A stretch of DNA of 64,000 nt from Bufo bufo (taxonomy: Eukaryota > Chordata > Amphibia > Anura > Bufonidae), in the NCBI RefSeq assembly GCF_905171765.1, contig NC_053390.1, positions 505,520,301 to 505,584,300 on the forward strand, in the 5' to 3' direction. Each line of letters opens with the position of its first letter. Within the stretch, counting starts at the first letter, position 1. Of this stretch, positions 11,989 through 23,545 are shown piece by piece. The notes beneath the pieces are model-generated. The model worked only from the letters and a program-made list of their open reading frames with translations. It was not told the origin of the DNA and made no database searches. A program made the translations under genes and the position numbers.

Positions 11989-12244
11989 GTCTGCAGATAG
12001 TGGGACACCAGACAGGGAGCTATTACATATTGAGAGTAAGTGTGGCCTCCATGCTTATAAATTGGCCTCTCATGTAGGCCTTATGAGTGTCCCATAGTAC
12101 ACGTCGGGGGGCCTCCGGGCGAGAATTGAGCGAGAAAAACTCTTCAAGTAATTTTTGGGTACGATTCAAGTTTTCCTCTGAAGAAAAAATTCTACTTTTA
12201 TTTTATACTTGAAATAATCAATACCCAGTCACTAAAAAACTTAA

Positions 12245-12736
12245 AGGGAACCTGTCACCTCCTAAAAACATCCCAAGCCGGCAGCAGTACCTGAGAGTAG
12301 CCAGCAGCGTGTTTGTAACGATCATTTTCTTCCTGCAGGCAAATGAAGCAAAATCTGTAAAAACGTTCTTTAATCCCTTGCTGGCGCGCTTCTCTAGTCA
12401 GGCTTGAAGTCACGGAGGCAGCGGCCTCCTTGGTTCAAATCACGGTAACCACGTCCCCTTCCCTGCCCCATTGCTGTGATTGACAGCGCTTATGCATGAC
12501 AGTTCGGCTGGCATTGCCGAACTGTCAGCTGTCAGTCACAGCGAAGGGGCAGGGAAGGGGGCATGGTTACCGTGACTTGAAGCAAGGAGGCCGCTGCCCC
12601 CGTGACTTCAAGCCTGACTAGAGAAGTGCGCCGGGCAGGGAATTAAAGAACGTTTTTACAGCTTTTGCTTCATTTGCCTGCAGGAAGAAAATGATCGTTA
12701 CAAACACGCTGTTGGCTACTCTCAGGTACTGCTGCC
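12245..12736. mobile_element. T2-type palindromic MITE, right end truncated
   Basis: TTAA (12241-12244) is followed by AGGGAACCTGTCACC. The two arms are reverse complements around a centre near 12505 (GTTCGGCTGGCATTGCCGAAC). The right arm stops at GTACTGCTGCC, so about 40 terminal bases and the second TTAA are missing. TTAAAGG ends are typical of T2 (Kolobok-related) MITEs of Xenopus. Confidence 0.8.
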
Positions 12737-14624
12737 CTCTTCCAATTTTTGAACCCAAAGAACTAGTTTTTGACATAATGCATGATATGATGATGTATAT
12801 GATTTTATAGTAGTTAACACCACACTCCTGGTCTTGTTTTAAAGCGTAGATTGTCAGTGGCTCTAGCTCACTTCAACTTCCTGTGTTCTCAGTCAGTGCG
12901 GAGGAAGAGAGGCTGGGCCAGTGGGGGACATGCTGACAGGCCGCAAGGAGCATGGCAGAGAATTAGATTCTCAACTCCCTGCATACCTATACATGATACT
13001 AGGGGGAGGGTAACAGACTTCTGTGCATGTTGTCAATCCTGCCCTTATAATCAGAGAACATACTTGCACTCTAAATGTCACATATGGGGTCTTTCTTTCC
13101 CAGAAAAGGGAGAAAAAAAATTGAAAATCACCCCTCTGAGCCTAATTAGGCAATACCAGAATCCAGATCACTGCACCGATAGGTCACACCAAACACGCAA
13201 CCATAAATAAAAGTGTTCATTTTCCACTGTCCCTATCTTGTCTATACCTGATCTTTAGCGTAAAATATGCTCCTCTTGCAATGCCTGTTACATGCTACAG
13301 TAAGTGCGATAATGAATATTACTAGAGATTTATATCTAATATACTTCTCTCTTTTTCTCACAGTCAGAAAAGACATGAGCTCTCATTGACTGTATCTGTA
13401 AATTATTGCTTTCAATAATTTTTGCAAAACAAACCAGTATAACAAACCAGGGTAATCTGGTCTCCAGCATGAGGCTGGATTGTACAGGAGGCAGCCCTGA
13501 AATAGGTGTAAGGTATTTTTTATCGCTTTGTGGTAATTTGTTTCTCCACAAGAGCTCATTCAATAACACCTTTTTACACATCATGCCTTTTATCCTTTTT
13601 GGATGCATTTTATTTTAAAAATGACAGGAAAAATGGTTGGCGGGGCTCTGATATCACTAGATATATTGAAGGCTAATACCCTGGATCGGAGACCATCATG
13701 GCTGGAATATCAATAATTGAGCTCATTCATTTGTAGCACTTTCCCTGGATCTTCATTTCCCTCCATTCTAACAGAGTTGGATACCTGTGCTGGGGCGTGC
13801 TGACATTTTCAAGATGTATATCTTTACACATAGCATGTCCATGTTGGCGCAAGTTAAAGAGAAAAATTACAAGATTATCTCATGCTGGTATTATTGCCCT
13901 GTTAGACTTCACCGTATGTTTCCTACTGCTTCTGGAGGTGTGGGCGGATGGAGCTGCCCTAGTATTAAAAATTTCTGGGGCTGTGCTTTTCAAATTGTGC
14001 TTTCAAAATTCTGTTTGTAGGATACAGTTTTCAAAACATTCTCAAATTGTTCTTTTCTCTGTGATACCTAGTTCCCTGGCCTCGGCTGAGACACTTTCTA
14101 GCTGCAGGTAGTTTAGTTATAGTTTAGTTATTCCGATAGCGACAACCCTTCCCCGTTACAGGGTGGCTAGCTGAGCTGCACAGCATAATGAAGGTGGAAG
14201 AAATTATAACTGAGGCTCAAGATCGTTCAAAGGCGGTTGTTGATGCATGGCATCCTTGTCAGACCTTTGTCGAGTACCCAGATTTAGCAAATCTGATTCA
14301 CAAAGTCCTTTTTACTGTTGCAGTGTGATCATGGGTGCATCTCCCAGAACAGAAGGCGTTCTGTACCCTATTCTACCATTTCCCACTTTCTTTAGCCCCT
14401 CCCCAACTTTTTTAAATTTTTTCACAGTTTTCCTTGAGTCTGTGTTGGTGTACTTTATGCCACATTTATCAAATATCTCATGATTTTTTTATAAATTTGT
14501 CTTATCCTTAGACCTAACACTTTTGTCTTGAGAATCTACTTTCATTTTCCTACTCCACCCTCTTCCTGGAGTCAGATTGCGACTTTTTTTTAAAGTTTCA
14601 ATGATAAATCTAGAGACTTAGTAA
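12737..14624. other. Unassigned intron sequence
   Basis: No exon or classified repeat was recognised on either strand. The open frames here (up to about 119 codons) have no domain signature. This interval was searched for the next ceramide synthase exon without success. Confidence 0.35.
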
Positions 14625-15099
14625 GACTACTTTCACATCTGCGTTTTTGCTGGATCCGTCATGGATCAGCAAAAACGCTTCCGTTCTGATAATACAACCG
14701 TCTACATCCGTTATGAACTGATCCAGTTGTATTATCTCTTAAATGGCCAAGCCGGATCTGTCTCTAAAACTATTGTAAGACAATGGCTGACGAATCCGTT
14801 TTCTTTTGTGTCAGAGAAAACGGATTTGTCACCATTGACTTACATTGCGAGTCATGACAGATCCGTCTTGATCAGTTTCCCAAGATGCACTCAGAAACGC
14901 CGCTTGCAGCACTTTTGTGTGCGTCATGGGAACCCAACAAAATGGAACAGAATGCATTCTGGTGCACTCCATTCTGTTCAGTTCAGTTTTGTCCCCATTG
15001 ACAATGAATGGGGACAAAACTGAAGCGTTTTCCTCCTCTATTGAGATCCTATGACGGATCTCTATAGCGGAAAGGGAAAGCGCAGGTGTGAAAGTAGCC
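14625..15099. mobile_element. Palindromic MITE with TAA target duplication
   Basis: TAA at 14622-14624 and 15100-15102 flank GACTACTTTCACATC ... GTGTGAAAGTAGCC. The interior holds TGGATCCGTC/GACGGATC-type modules and CCCATTGACNATGAATGGGG. It belongs with the MITEs at 6447 and 60250. Confidence 0.8.
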
Positions 15100-15554
15100 T
15101 AAAATAGCCAACCACACCCAATTTTCCACCCACATTACAAAACTGGAGTGAGTAGTGTAAAAAAGTTGTGAATAAGTGAGAGCAAAAAGTCGCAAAATCC
15201 CTATTTTGCGACTTTTTGACGCAAGAATTCTGGAGTGAAGGAATGATAAATTAGGGCCACTATGTTTAGCATCATTGTAATGGAACTGACCCACAGAATA
15301 AAGTTATCATGTTATTTATACCACACAGTGAAAGCTGTATGAACAAATCCCCAAAAATAATGTTGAAATTAAAAATAAAAGTTATTTCCTACATTATATG
15401 TACCCCCAAAATGGTTGTTATAATAGCTATAACTCATCCCGCAAAATTTATTTTGTTACAAAAAAATCATATTCTGACATGCAGATCTAGAATCTGAACT
15501 TATACAGAAAAACATTTACGCACTGATTTCTTACCACGTGGCCACTTTGCTTAC

Positions 15555-15683
15555 CTCAAGAAGGCAGTCAGCTGCATCATGTAGAAGCATCACAAAGGTA
15601 CCTGCTCTTATGTAGTTGGCACAATAAGAGAAAATAATGAGAAAGATGGTGGCAAAATGATGTACTGCCTGCTCCTTCATGTC
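15555..15683 (-). CDS. CERS4-like: Ceramide synthase exon: Lag1 catalytic motif
   Basis: This 129-bp exon of 43 codons is phase 0. The acceptor is AG at 15684-15685 (CTTCTGTTCACAG), and the donor is GT (GTAAGC) at 15553-15554. It begins [14 protein letters not shown] and ends [15 protein letters not shown]. It contains the two adjacent His of the Lag1 motif and the LHD-x-x-D-x-x-LE segment; these His and Asp residues are essential for acyltransferase activity in characterised ceramide synthases. Two hydrophobic stretches, [12 protein letters not shown] and the segment after NYIRAG, are probable membrane segments. The next exon (family pattern AKMxNYxxW) was looked for between 1 and 15500 and not recognised. 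Confidence 0.94.
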
Positions 15684-15752
15684 CTGTGAACAGAAGTAAC
15701 AGATCAAGTAAAAAATCTGGCATACATTAGTTGGTTGTGGATCTGCTCTTAA

Positions 15753-16447
15753 AAGGAACCATCACATTCTGCCTATTCAGCAAATGGCATGTTGTTGCTG
15801 GGCACATGACACTGTTTTCAGTTTTTCTTAAAACGGACCATAAAGCCGTTTTCCTGAAATAAACGTTAGTATTTTGGTCTGACTTGGTCAGGGTGGGACT
15901 GGGAGTCAGCGAGGCGTATAAATGGACACTCTGAGTCACCACCGCCATTCAACCCACTTTGCTGTGATTGATCTTTCCTTAGCTTCCTGACGTCAGCTCC
16001 TTTGAAATCTCGCGCTTACAAATTGTATAGTCTTCTCCAGAGTAGGCATGCTGCTGCATGTGTTAAACCGTGTGAGAGGTCCACGGATTCCTTGCACATG
16101 CGCACTGAGTTATTAAAGCTCAGGTGTATGCACCTCAGCTCACTGCGCATGTCTCAAGCAAGAAGGAAGCACCATGTCCCATGAGCAGGTGCAAGATTTC
16201 AGACAAGCTGGTACTGACGGAAAGAAGCTAACAGTATGTCAATCCCAGTGGGTAGGCTGACTCCGTGGCTCAGGGAATCCAGCTATATGCCCCAGTGATT
16301 TCTGGTCCAACACTGATCTCAGGTCAGCTCAAAATACTAACTTTTATTTCAGGTTAGTTTTAAGAAAAATATGTTTAAAAATGGTGTAATATGTCCAGCA
16401 GCAACATGCCATTTGCTGCATAGGTAAAATGTAATGACAGGTTCCCT
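15753..16447. mobile_element. T2-type MITE, degenerate
   Basis: TTAA (15749-15752) is followed by AAGGAACCATCACATTCTG. The reverse-complement end (AATGACAGGTTCCCTATTTA) is at 16433-16452, with a mutated right TTAA. The arms share ATGGCATGTTGTTGCTG and its complement. The left end lies only about 65 bases from the exon at 15555-15683. Confidence 0.7.
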
Positions 16448-16448
16448 A

Positions 16449-16915
16449 TTTAGGAGCTTCTGTCACCAGAATCATTGTAATGAAACAGGTTGACCTGCAA
16501 TGTGTGCAGGTCAGCAGAAGTGAGCAGTCTTGGTGCCACCCCCAATTGTAGCTTTTACAGAAAACTGTTAATATATGCAAATGAGCCTCTAAGAGCAACG
16601 GGGGTGTTACCATTGCTCCTAGAGGCTTTGTTCTCCCTGCTGCTGCTGCGCCCCCTGCACTTGGATTAACAGGGTCAGGCAAAGTAAACGTCATCTCGCC
16701 TGGCCATGACTTCTAGTCTCATTCCTTTGCCTTGTGAGAGAGGCTTGCTGGCCTTTCTGCTTTCTACTGCGCCAAGTACTCACTAGCATATATTAACAGT
16801 ATTCCCAGAAATACAGCTACACATGGGGGTGGCACCAACACTGCTAGCTTTTGCTGACCTGCACACATCGCAGGTCCGTCTGTTTCATTACAATGATTCT
16901 GGTGACAGAAGCGCC
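16449..16915. mobile_element. T2-type MITE, second of a cluster
   Basis: The inverted ends GGAGCTTCTGTCACCAG and CTGGTGACAGAAGCGCC are followed by TTAA at 16916-16919. The arms share CATTGTAATGAAACAG / CTGTTTCATTACAATG, and the inner hairpin GCCTCTAAGAGCAAC ... GTTGCTCCTAGAGGC matches the inner module of the elements at 29193 and 32789. Confidence 0.7.
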
Positions 16916-16919
16916 TTAA

Positions 16920-17103
16920 AGGGAACGTGTCATCACAAATGGCATGTTGATGCTGGACATATTACACCGTTTTCAAACTTATTTTTCTTAAAAATGACCA
17001 TAAAGCTGTTTTCCTGAGATAAAAGTTAGTATGTTGAGTTGAGCTGAGTTTAGTGTTGGACCAAGAATCACTGGAATCAATGATTCTGGTGACAGAAACC
17101 CTT
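16920..17103. mobile_element. T2-type MITE halves, third of a cluster
   Basis: TTAA followed by AGGGAACGTGTCATCAC repeats the left arm of the element at 15753 (GGCATGTTGATGCTGGACATATTACACC). It then breaks into ATGATTCTGGTGACAGAAACCC, the end of the 16449-type element. The piece is a recombined or truncated copy. Confidence 0.55.
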
Positions 17104-17446
17104 TTTATTATAAATGTATCTTTATATGTGTTTATGTGACATTTTATATCAACATAAAGAAATATTCACAATAGGCTGACAACTCCAGTTTTTTTTATCA
17201 GATTTATAGCATAGACTGGGACAAGATGTGTAGAGTCACCTCATGATCACTAGAGGGCGGTGATATATTGAGTGCTCTATTGTACTGCTAGAGGCCTCTA
17301 TAAAGGTAGGGTAGCGGATAAAGTTCTGTAGGCACCGGTCACTCCCTGTACTTCAACACTTCCCAGAGAGTGTAATTGCCTATGATACTTCTCTGACAAG
17401 TTCACATTGATTTCAGCCGCCATACAGCACACATGTTACTGTACAG

Positions 17447-17593
17447 CAGGCATCTCAAACTCGCGGCCCTCCAGCTGTTGTAAAACTACAACTCCCACAA
17501 TGCCCTGCTGTAGGCTGATACCTGTAGGATGTCCGGGCATGCTGGGAGTTGTAGTTTTGCAACAGCTGGAGGGCCGCAAGTTTGAGATGCCTG
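17447..17593. mobile_element. hAT-type MITE with 8-bp target duplication
   Basis: A 147-bp near-perfect palindrome begins CAGGCATCTCAAACTCGCGG and ends in the complementary sequence. It is flanked by identical 8-bp direct repeats CTGTACAG (17439-17446 and 17594-17601). An 8-bp duplication with CAGG...CCTG ends is diagnostic of hAT-superfamily MITEs. The arms carry the TTGTAGTTTTGCAACAG phrase common in frog hAT MITEs. Confidence 0.9.
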
Positions 17594-17601
17594 CTGTACA
17601 G

Positions 17602-18077
17602 TCAATACAAACAATATAGGAAAGATGTGTGTACCTTCAATATAGCTGTCTCAATTAAAAGAAAAAAAACATGATTTATCTTCTACATACTAATTAATAA
17701 GTACATTCTGCAATGCATGAGACAGTCCACATTCCTTTTCATATTACACTTATATATTTTTCTTTCAGGCGATCGTTGAGTCCTTTCTCCCCGGCTGTGA
17801 GGTCACACTGACTGGTCACATGGCCTTTGTGCTGCTCACTCCCATTCAAATGAATAGGATTGAGTGGCACTGCTATACGATGTACACCGCTGTGCTTGGT
17901 ATATTATGAAGAGGCCGCAGTGCTTATCAGACCCCCACCAATTTTATACTAATGACCTCTACTGAGGATAGTTCATCAATATGTGAGTACCAAACAACCC
18001 CTTTAACAGGGGTAAAATATATGGGATAAGGTCAACCTTAAAAAGTGAGGTGCATAAGCTAATTTTAGGTTCTTTAT
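17602..18077. other. Unassigned, with a probable T2-like end at ~17780-18010
   Basis: Text such as TTATCAGACCCCCACC and AACAACCCCTTTAAC near 17920-18005 resembles the right arm of T2-type MITEs. No complete element or exon was found. Confidence 0.35.
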
Positions 18078-19121
18078 ACACTCACCTAAAGAATTATTAG
18101 GAACACCATACTAATACAGTGTTGGACCCCCTTTTGCCTTCAGAACTGCCTTAATTCTACGTGGCATTGATTCAACAGGGTGCTGATAGCATTCTTTAGA
18201 AATGTTGGCCCATATTGATAGGATCTTGCAGTTGATGGAGATTTGAGGGATGCACATCCAGGGCACGAAGCTCCCGTTCCACCACATCCCAAAGATGCTC
18301 TATTGGGTTGAGATCTGGTGACTGTGGGGGCCATTTTAGTACAGTGAACTCATTGTCATGTTCAAGAAACCAATTTGAAATGATTCGAGCTTTGTGACAT
18401 GGTGCATTATCCTGCTGGAAGTAGCCATCAGAGGATGGATACATGTTCTCATTCTGTTTACGCCAAATTCGGACTCTACCATTTGAATGTCAACAGAAAT
18501 CGAGACTCATCAGACCAGGCAACATTTTTCCAGTCTTCAACAGTCCAATTTTGGTGAGCTCGTGCAAATTGTAGCCTCTTTTTCCTATTTGTAGTGGAGA
18601 TGAGTGGTACCCGGTGGGGTCTTCTGCTGTTGTAGCCCATCCGCCTCAAGGTTGTGCGTGTTGTGGCTTCACAAATGCTTTGCTGCATACCTCGGTTGTA
18701 ACGAGTGGTTATTTCAGTCAACGTTGCTCTTCTATCAGCTTGAATCAGTCGGCCCGTTCTACTCTGACCTCTAGCATCCACAAGGCATTTTCGCCCACAG
18801 GACTGCCGCATACTGGATGTTTTTCCCTTTTCACACCATTCTTTGTAAACCCTAGAAATGGTTGTGCGTGAAAATCCCAGTAACTGAGCAGATTGTGAAA
18901 TACTCAGACCGGCCCGTCTGGCACCAACAACCATGCCACGCTCAAAATTGCTTAAATCACCTTTCTTTCCCATTCTGACATTCAGTTTGGAGTTCAGGAG
19001 ATTGTCTTGACCAGGACCACCCCCCTAAATGCATTGAAGCAACTGCCATGTGATTGGTTGACTAGATAATTGCATTAATGAGAAATAGAACAGGTGTTCC
19101 TAATAATTCTTTAGGTGAGTG
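18078..19121 (-). mobile_element. Tc1/mariner element, DD36E (Incomer-type)
   Basis: A full-length 1044-bp element. The inverted ends CACTCACCTAAAGAATTATT and its complement are flanked by TA at 18076-18077 and 19122-19123. The ends GGTGTTCCTAATAATTC are those of the Tc1 group reported from fishes and lampreys. The transposase frame is on the minus strand. The element sits 71 bp from the exon at 19193. Confidence 0.92.
18111..18973 (-). pseudogene. DD36E transposase, two frameshifts
   Basis: The frame 18476-18973 starts MGKKGDLSNFERGMV and holds two helix-turn-helix units (SISQSAQLLGFSRTTISRVYKEW) and the first catalytic Asp in [10 protein letters not shown] frameshift near 18490 moves the rest to another frame with the second Asp in YFQQDNAPCHKA and the catalytic Glu in SPDLNPIEHLWD. 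A second frameshift near 18210 leads to the family-like end KAKGGPTLY and a stop at 18111-18113. I count 36 residues between the second Asp and the Glu, which defines DD36E. The enzyme cuts and pastes the element at TA; this copy is inactive. Confidence 0.9.
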
Positions 19122-19192
19122 TATGTCATTACTTATATGTGATTCTTCACGTTTACCTTTCACCACAAAAGCTGCAAGATGTATACACATAC

Positions 19193-19285
19193 CTTCCTTT
19201 TTATATCAAAAGCCAAAGTGAGGAGCATTGATGAGTAAAATCCTAGCTGCAACATGTAATAGCTGTACGATGAGAACTCAAATGG
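19193..19285 (-). CDS. CERS4-like: Ceramide synthase exon: TLC helix and KRKD motif
   Basis: This 93-bp exon is phase 0 at both ends. The acceptor is AG at 19286-19287 (TTTTGCTCCACAG), and the donor is GT (GTATGT) at 19191-19192. The 31 codons start PFEFSSYSYYMLQLGFY and end TLAFDIKRK. The pattern YYxLxLGFYxSxLxTLxFDxKRK is typical of the TLC-domain helix and the following cytosolic loop, and is closest to CERS4 in the LGFY and TLxFD wording (CERS2 has LSFY and a different second half). It lies just right of the Incomer-type Tc1 element at 18078-19121. Confidence 0.93.
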
Positions 19286-19534
19286 CTGTGGAGCAAAAGA
19301 AGAAACATATTACATTTCCCAGTATACACAAGATTGAAGAGCTGCACAACATAAATCGTACTAATGTGGAACCATTTTTGGTCTACATCCAATAAAGCAT
19401 ATGAAATATACAGCCAAAGTGCACCCTCTTTGAATTCTATGGTTTTACATATCAGGACATAGTATAAAACATCTGGTCCTTAGAAGGTCTTAGGGCTCTT
19501 TCACATGAGTGTGTCCCAAAAGCTGTCAGTATTA

Positions 19535-19838
19535 GGTCTCATGCACACGACTGTTGCGTGCTTTGCGGTCAGCAAATTGCGGGTCCGTGTACGTTCCGCA
19601 ATTTGCAGAACATCGCGGAAAGCCATTAATATAACTGCCTATTCTTGTCCGTAAAACGGACAAGAATAAGACGGGTTATATTTTTTTTGCGGACCACAGA
19701 ACGGAGCAACGGATGCGGAAAGCACATGGAGTGCTGTCCGCATCTTTTGTGGCCCCATTGAAGTGAATAGGTCCGCATCCAAGCCACAAATACTGCGGCT
19801 CGGATGCGGACCAAAGCAACGGCCGTGTGCATGAGGCC
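19535..19838. mobile_element. GGCCTCATG-type MITE, TTA target duplication
   Basis: TTA at 19532-19534 and 19839-19841 flank ends GGTCTCATGCACACGAC and GTGTGCATGAGGCC. The interior has the TTGTCCGTAAAACGGACAA hairpin and GCGGAC modules. Confidence 0.8.
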
Positions 19839-20953
19839 TTATTCTGTAGAAGAAAGGTCATGCAGTGGCACACAGCAAATGTGATAATGCCCTGTGCTTC
19901 TGTAATCCAGAACACAGGATCCCTCTCTCACATGAAGGGACACACTTGTATAAAGAGCTCTTAAACCTAGGTAACTACAACCTCAGATTAGCAACGACAT
20001 GTGACAAATTACACAGTGTCATTATGTATGTAACAAAAACTAGGCAAAAATGTAGAAGCTGTGTGTGAAAAATTAAAGGGTTTCTACCACCAGATTTTCA
20101 CCTATTTAGCTGTCTGACACTAGCGATCTGCTAGTGTCTGATGTACCTAACCATGTTCATGTATTACCTTTGTCTTGTCGGGGGTTAATAATTCAATTAA
20201 GAATTATTAATTATGGTCATAAAAATAATTAACCATAAAAAAATAACATTTATAAAATTTGTCATAAATTCTTAAAATCATGACCTGGTGAATTGTAGAC
20301 AACCTAATTGATACAATTCACATCTGAGTCTGACTATTTCCTCAGATAAATAAGTTCTTTTTGACGTGAGATGACGTTAATGATAAAATGTAGCTCTGCA
20401 TTATACAATAATACACAGGTATTATAAAAAATATGCAGATTTATTGGTTACAAGGTTATAAACATATATAAGTAAATAAACACAATGATATATGCAAATG
20501 AATATATATAGTGTTAATATAAAGCATTACAAGCTTAACAATACATGTGAGTGGAAATAACTTGTCACATTATAACCAAGCTATTATTAGGTTAGGATAT
20601 CAAAATATGAACATAAGTTATATACATTACTTCTGTTCAGAGAAAACCTCATGATATCAAGATGGGCATGTCTAATCCTAGACATCAATATAGAATGCTA
20701 AATACATTCCACCCCCTTCTAACCAACTACACATCACATGACTTCAAGATGGGCAAATCCATCCAAGGATATAACTTAAAAGAGATAACTGTATCCTTCC
20801 GCCCCATCCTGGACTATTTTCACATATATAACTTTGGTAAGACTATTAAGACAAATAACAGGGATCTAGGATCTTAAATGGGAAGGACTTGAAACAAGTC
20901 TTTCCTGTGGGAATCCATCACTTAGCTTGGTCGAAGAATGTTCTATCAATATA

Positions 20954-22601
20954 CAGTCAGGTCCATAAATATTGGGACATCGACACAATTCTAAAATTTG
21001 TGGCTCTATACACCACCACAATGGATTTGAAATGAAACAAACTAGATGTGCTTTAACTGCAGACTGTCAGCTTTAATTTGAGGGTATTTACATCCAAATC
21101 AGGTGAGCGGTGTAGGAATTACAACAGTTTGCATATGTGCCTCCTACTTGTTAAGGAACCAGAAGTAATGGGACACAATAATAATAATCATAAATCAAAC
21201 TTTCACTTTTCAATACTTGGTTGCAAATCCTGTGCAGTCAATTACAGCCCGAAGTCTGGAATGCATAGACATCACCAGACGCTGGGTTTCATCCCTGGTG
21301 ATGCTCTGCCAGGCCTCTACTGCAACTGTCTTCAGTTCCTGCTTGTTCTTGGGGCATATTCCCTTCAGTTTTGTCTTCAGCAAGTGAAATGCATGCTCAA
21401 TCGGATTCAGGTCAGGTGATTGACTTGGCCATTGCATAACATTCGACTTCTTTCCCTTAAAAAACTCTTTGGTTGCTTTTGCAGTATGCTTTGGGTCATT
21501 GTCCATCTGCACTGTGAAGCGCCGTCCAATGAGTTCTGAAGCATTTGGATGAATATGAGCAGATAATATTGCCCGAAACACTTCAGAATTCATCCTGCTG
21601 CTTTTGTCAGCAGTCACATCATCAATAAATACAAGAGAACCAGTTCTATTGGCAGCCATACATGCCCACGCCATGACACTACCACCACCATGCTTCACTG
21701 ATGAGGTGGTATGCTTAGGATCATGAGCAGTTCCTTTCCTTCTCCATACTCTTCTCTTCCCATCACTCTGGTACAAGTTGATCTTGGTCTAATCTGTCTA
21801 TAGGATGTTGTTCCAGGACTGTGAAGGCTTTTTTAGATGTCGTTTGGCAAACTCTAATCTGGCCTTCCTGTTTTTGAGGCTCACCAATGGTTGACATCTT
21901 GTGGTGAACCCTCTGTATTCACTTTGGTGAAGTCTTCTCTTGATTGTTCACTTTGACACACATACACCTACCTCCTGGAGAGTGTTCTTGATCTGGCCAT
22001 CTGTTGTGAAAGGTGTTTTCTTCACCAGGGAAAGAATTCTTCGGTCATCCACCACAGTTTTTCGTGGTCTTCCGGGTCTTTTGGTGTTGCTGAACTCACC
22101 GCTGCGTTCCTTCTTTTTAAGAATGTTCCAAACAGTTGTTTTGGCCACGCCTAATGTTTTTGCTATTTCTCTGATGAGTTTGTTTTGTTTTTTCAGCCTA
22201 ATGATGGCTTGCTTCACTGATAGTGACAGCTCTTTGGATCTCATCTTGAGAGTTGACAGCAACAGATTCCAAATGCAAATAGCACACTTGAAATGAACTC
22301 TGGACCTTTTATCTGCTCATTGTAATTGGGATTATGAGGGAATAACAGACACCTGGCCATGGAACAGCTGAGAAGCCAATTGTCCCATTACTTTTGGTCC
22401 CTTAACAAGTGGGAGGCACATATGCAAACTGTTGTAATTCTTACACCGTTCACCTGATTTGGATGTAAATACCCTCAAATTAAATCTGACAGTCTGCAGT
22501 TAAAGCACATCTAGTTTGTTTCATTTCAATCTCATTGTGGTGATGTATAGAGCCAAAAATGTTAGAATTGTGTCGATGTCCCAATATTTATGGACTGACT
22601 G
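20954..22601 (-). mobile_element. Tc1 element, full length, DD34E
   Basis: The 1648-bp element has inverted ends CAGTCAGGTCCATAAATATT and the complement (one base short at the right end), flanked by TA at 20952-20953 and 22602-22603. The minus-strand transposase is dead. The fragments at 1-397 and at 29385-37867 belong to the same family. A (TA)n run follows the right end. Confidence 0.92.
21210..22262 (-). pseudogene. Tc1 DD34E transposase with in-frame stops
   Basis: One frame of about 351 codons runs from ATG at 22262 to the stop after 21210 without frameshifts, but has in-frame stops at about 21947, 21797 and 21791. N-terminal helix-turn-helix: ELSLSVKQAIIRLKKQNK and AKTLGVAKTTVWNILKK, then the GRPRKT hook. 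The first catalytic Asp lies beside the 21791/21797 stops, the second in VQMDNDPKHTA, and the Glu in SPDLNPIEHAF; 34 residues separate the last two. C-terminal part: AVIDCTGFATKY. Confidence 0.9.
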
Positions 22602-23545
22602 TATGTATATATATATATATATAAGCAATCATTTAATGCTTTGCTAAATTATGAGTCTAGATTCTTCTGCATGTAGAATGAAGTCTCACAATATCCTAAG
22701 ACTACATCTCAATATGGAGATGATCAATTAATTTAATTATTTATTTATTCGCCAATCTAGATGGTATAATTTCACCCACACTATCCAATTAGTCTTAATA
22801 AAATGAAATATCATTTTCTGTGTCTCTTACCAAGTCCTAGTAGGAATCTCACTTCTGCTCCTAGGAAAGCTGGGTGGTCCATCATAGCGCATCTCACCAT
22901 GGCTTTCATCTTGATAGACCCCTCTAGAGAGCTACCCCTCTAGAGAGCTCAACTTCTCTTCTCTTTCCTTTTTTTTTCTCCTTCTCTTCTACCTTCTGTG
23001 TATGGTTTATGATCACAAACTTATCAGTTAGACACACCTTCCTAGTTTGGAACTTTCCAATCATTGTCGGATGGGCGTGACCATTGATAAAAATGTGACA
23101 TCATAACCTTACCCAGAATGCACTTTTGCTACTGTTGTATTGTCACCTACTGATACCTAGGTGGCACTGCTGTGTAATCTATTTGCATCATAGTATAAAG
23201 GGTTAACTTATGTAAGTCTGAATAAAACGTATTCCATACATTTGACCTTAAAAGCTTTAATTCAAAGCCATAGGGATTAATTCTGACACTTGTAGCAATT
23301 AGAGACAGACCTCTAGGCGTCTCTCTGAATGTTTCTCACACTGTTAATTTATGGACTATGATGACATGAATGGCCTTGTTTTCTAACAGAGATATCAGTA
23401 CCTCCTGTCATGCCAAAGATGTGATTAATTGTTACAAAACACACATCTTTACAGACACTGTTTTAGAGACAGATATTCTCCTAATGAGAAATATATATAT
23501 AATATACTGGATACATGTTGTCTTCGTAACATATAACAATATAAT

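Larger units (their letters stand above)
8581..12240 (-). mobile_element. L1-clade LINE, internally deleted, with nested LTR
   Basis: The minus strand ends in an AATAAA-rich, A-rich 3' tail at 8581-8635. ORF2 pieces occur in order: a linker segment at about 12060-12200 (VLWDTHKAYMRGQF), RT at 11587-11988, RT/C-terminal region at 10597-11547, and the extreme C-terminus at 8792-8980. Sequence normally lying between the linker and the RT start is missing. An LTR-like element (9309-10300) splits the C-terminal region. The left end of the copy stops at the T2 MITE at 12241. Confidence 0.85.
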
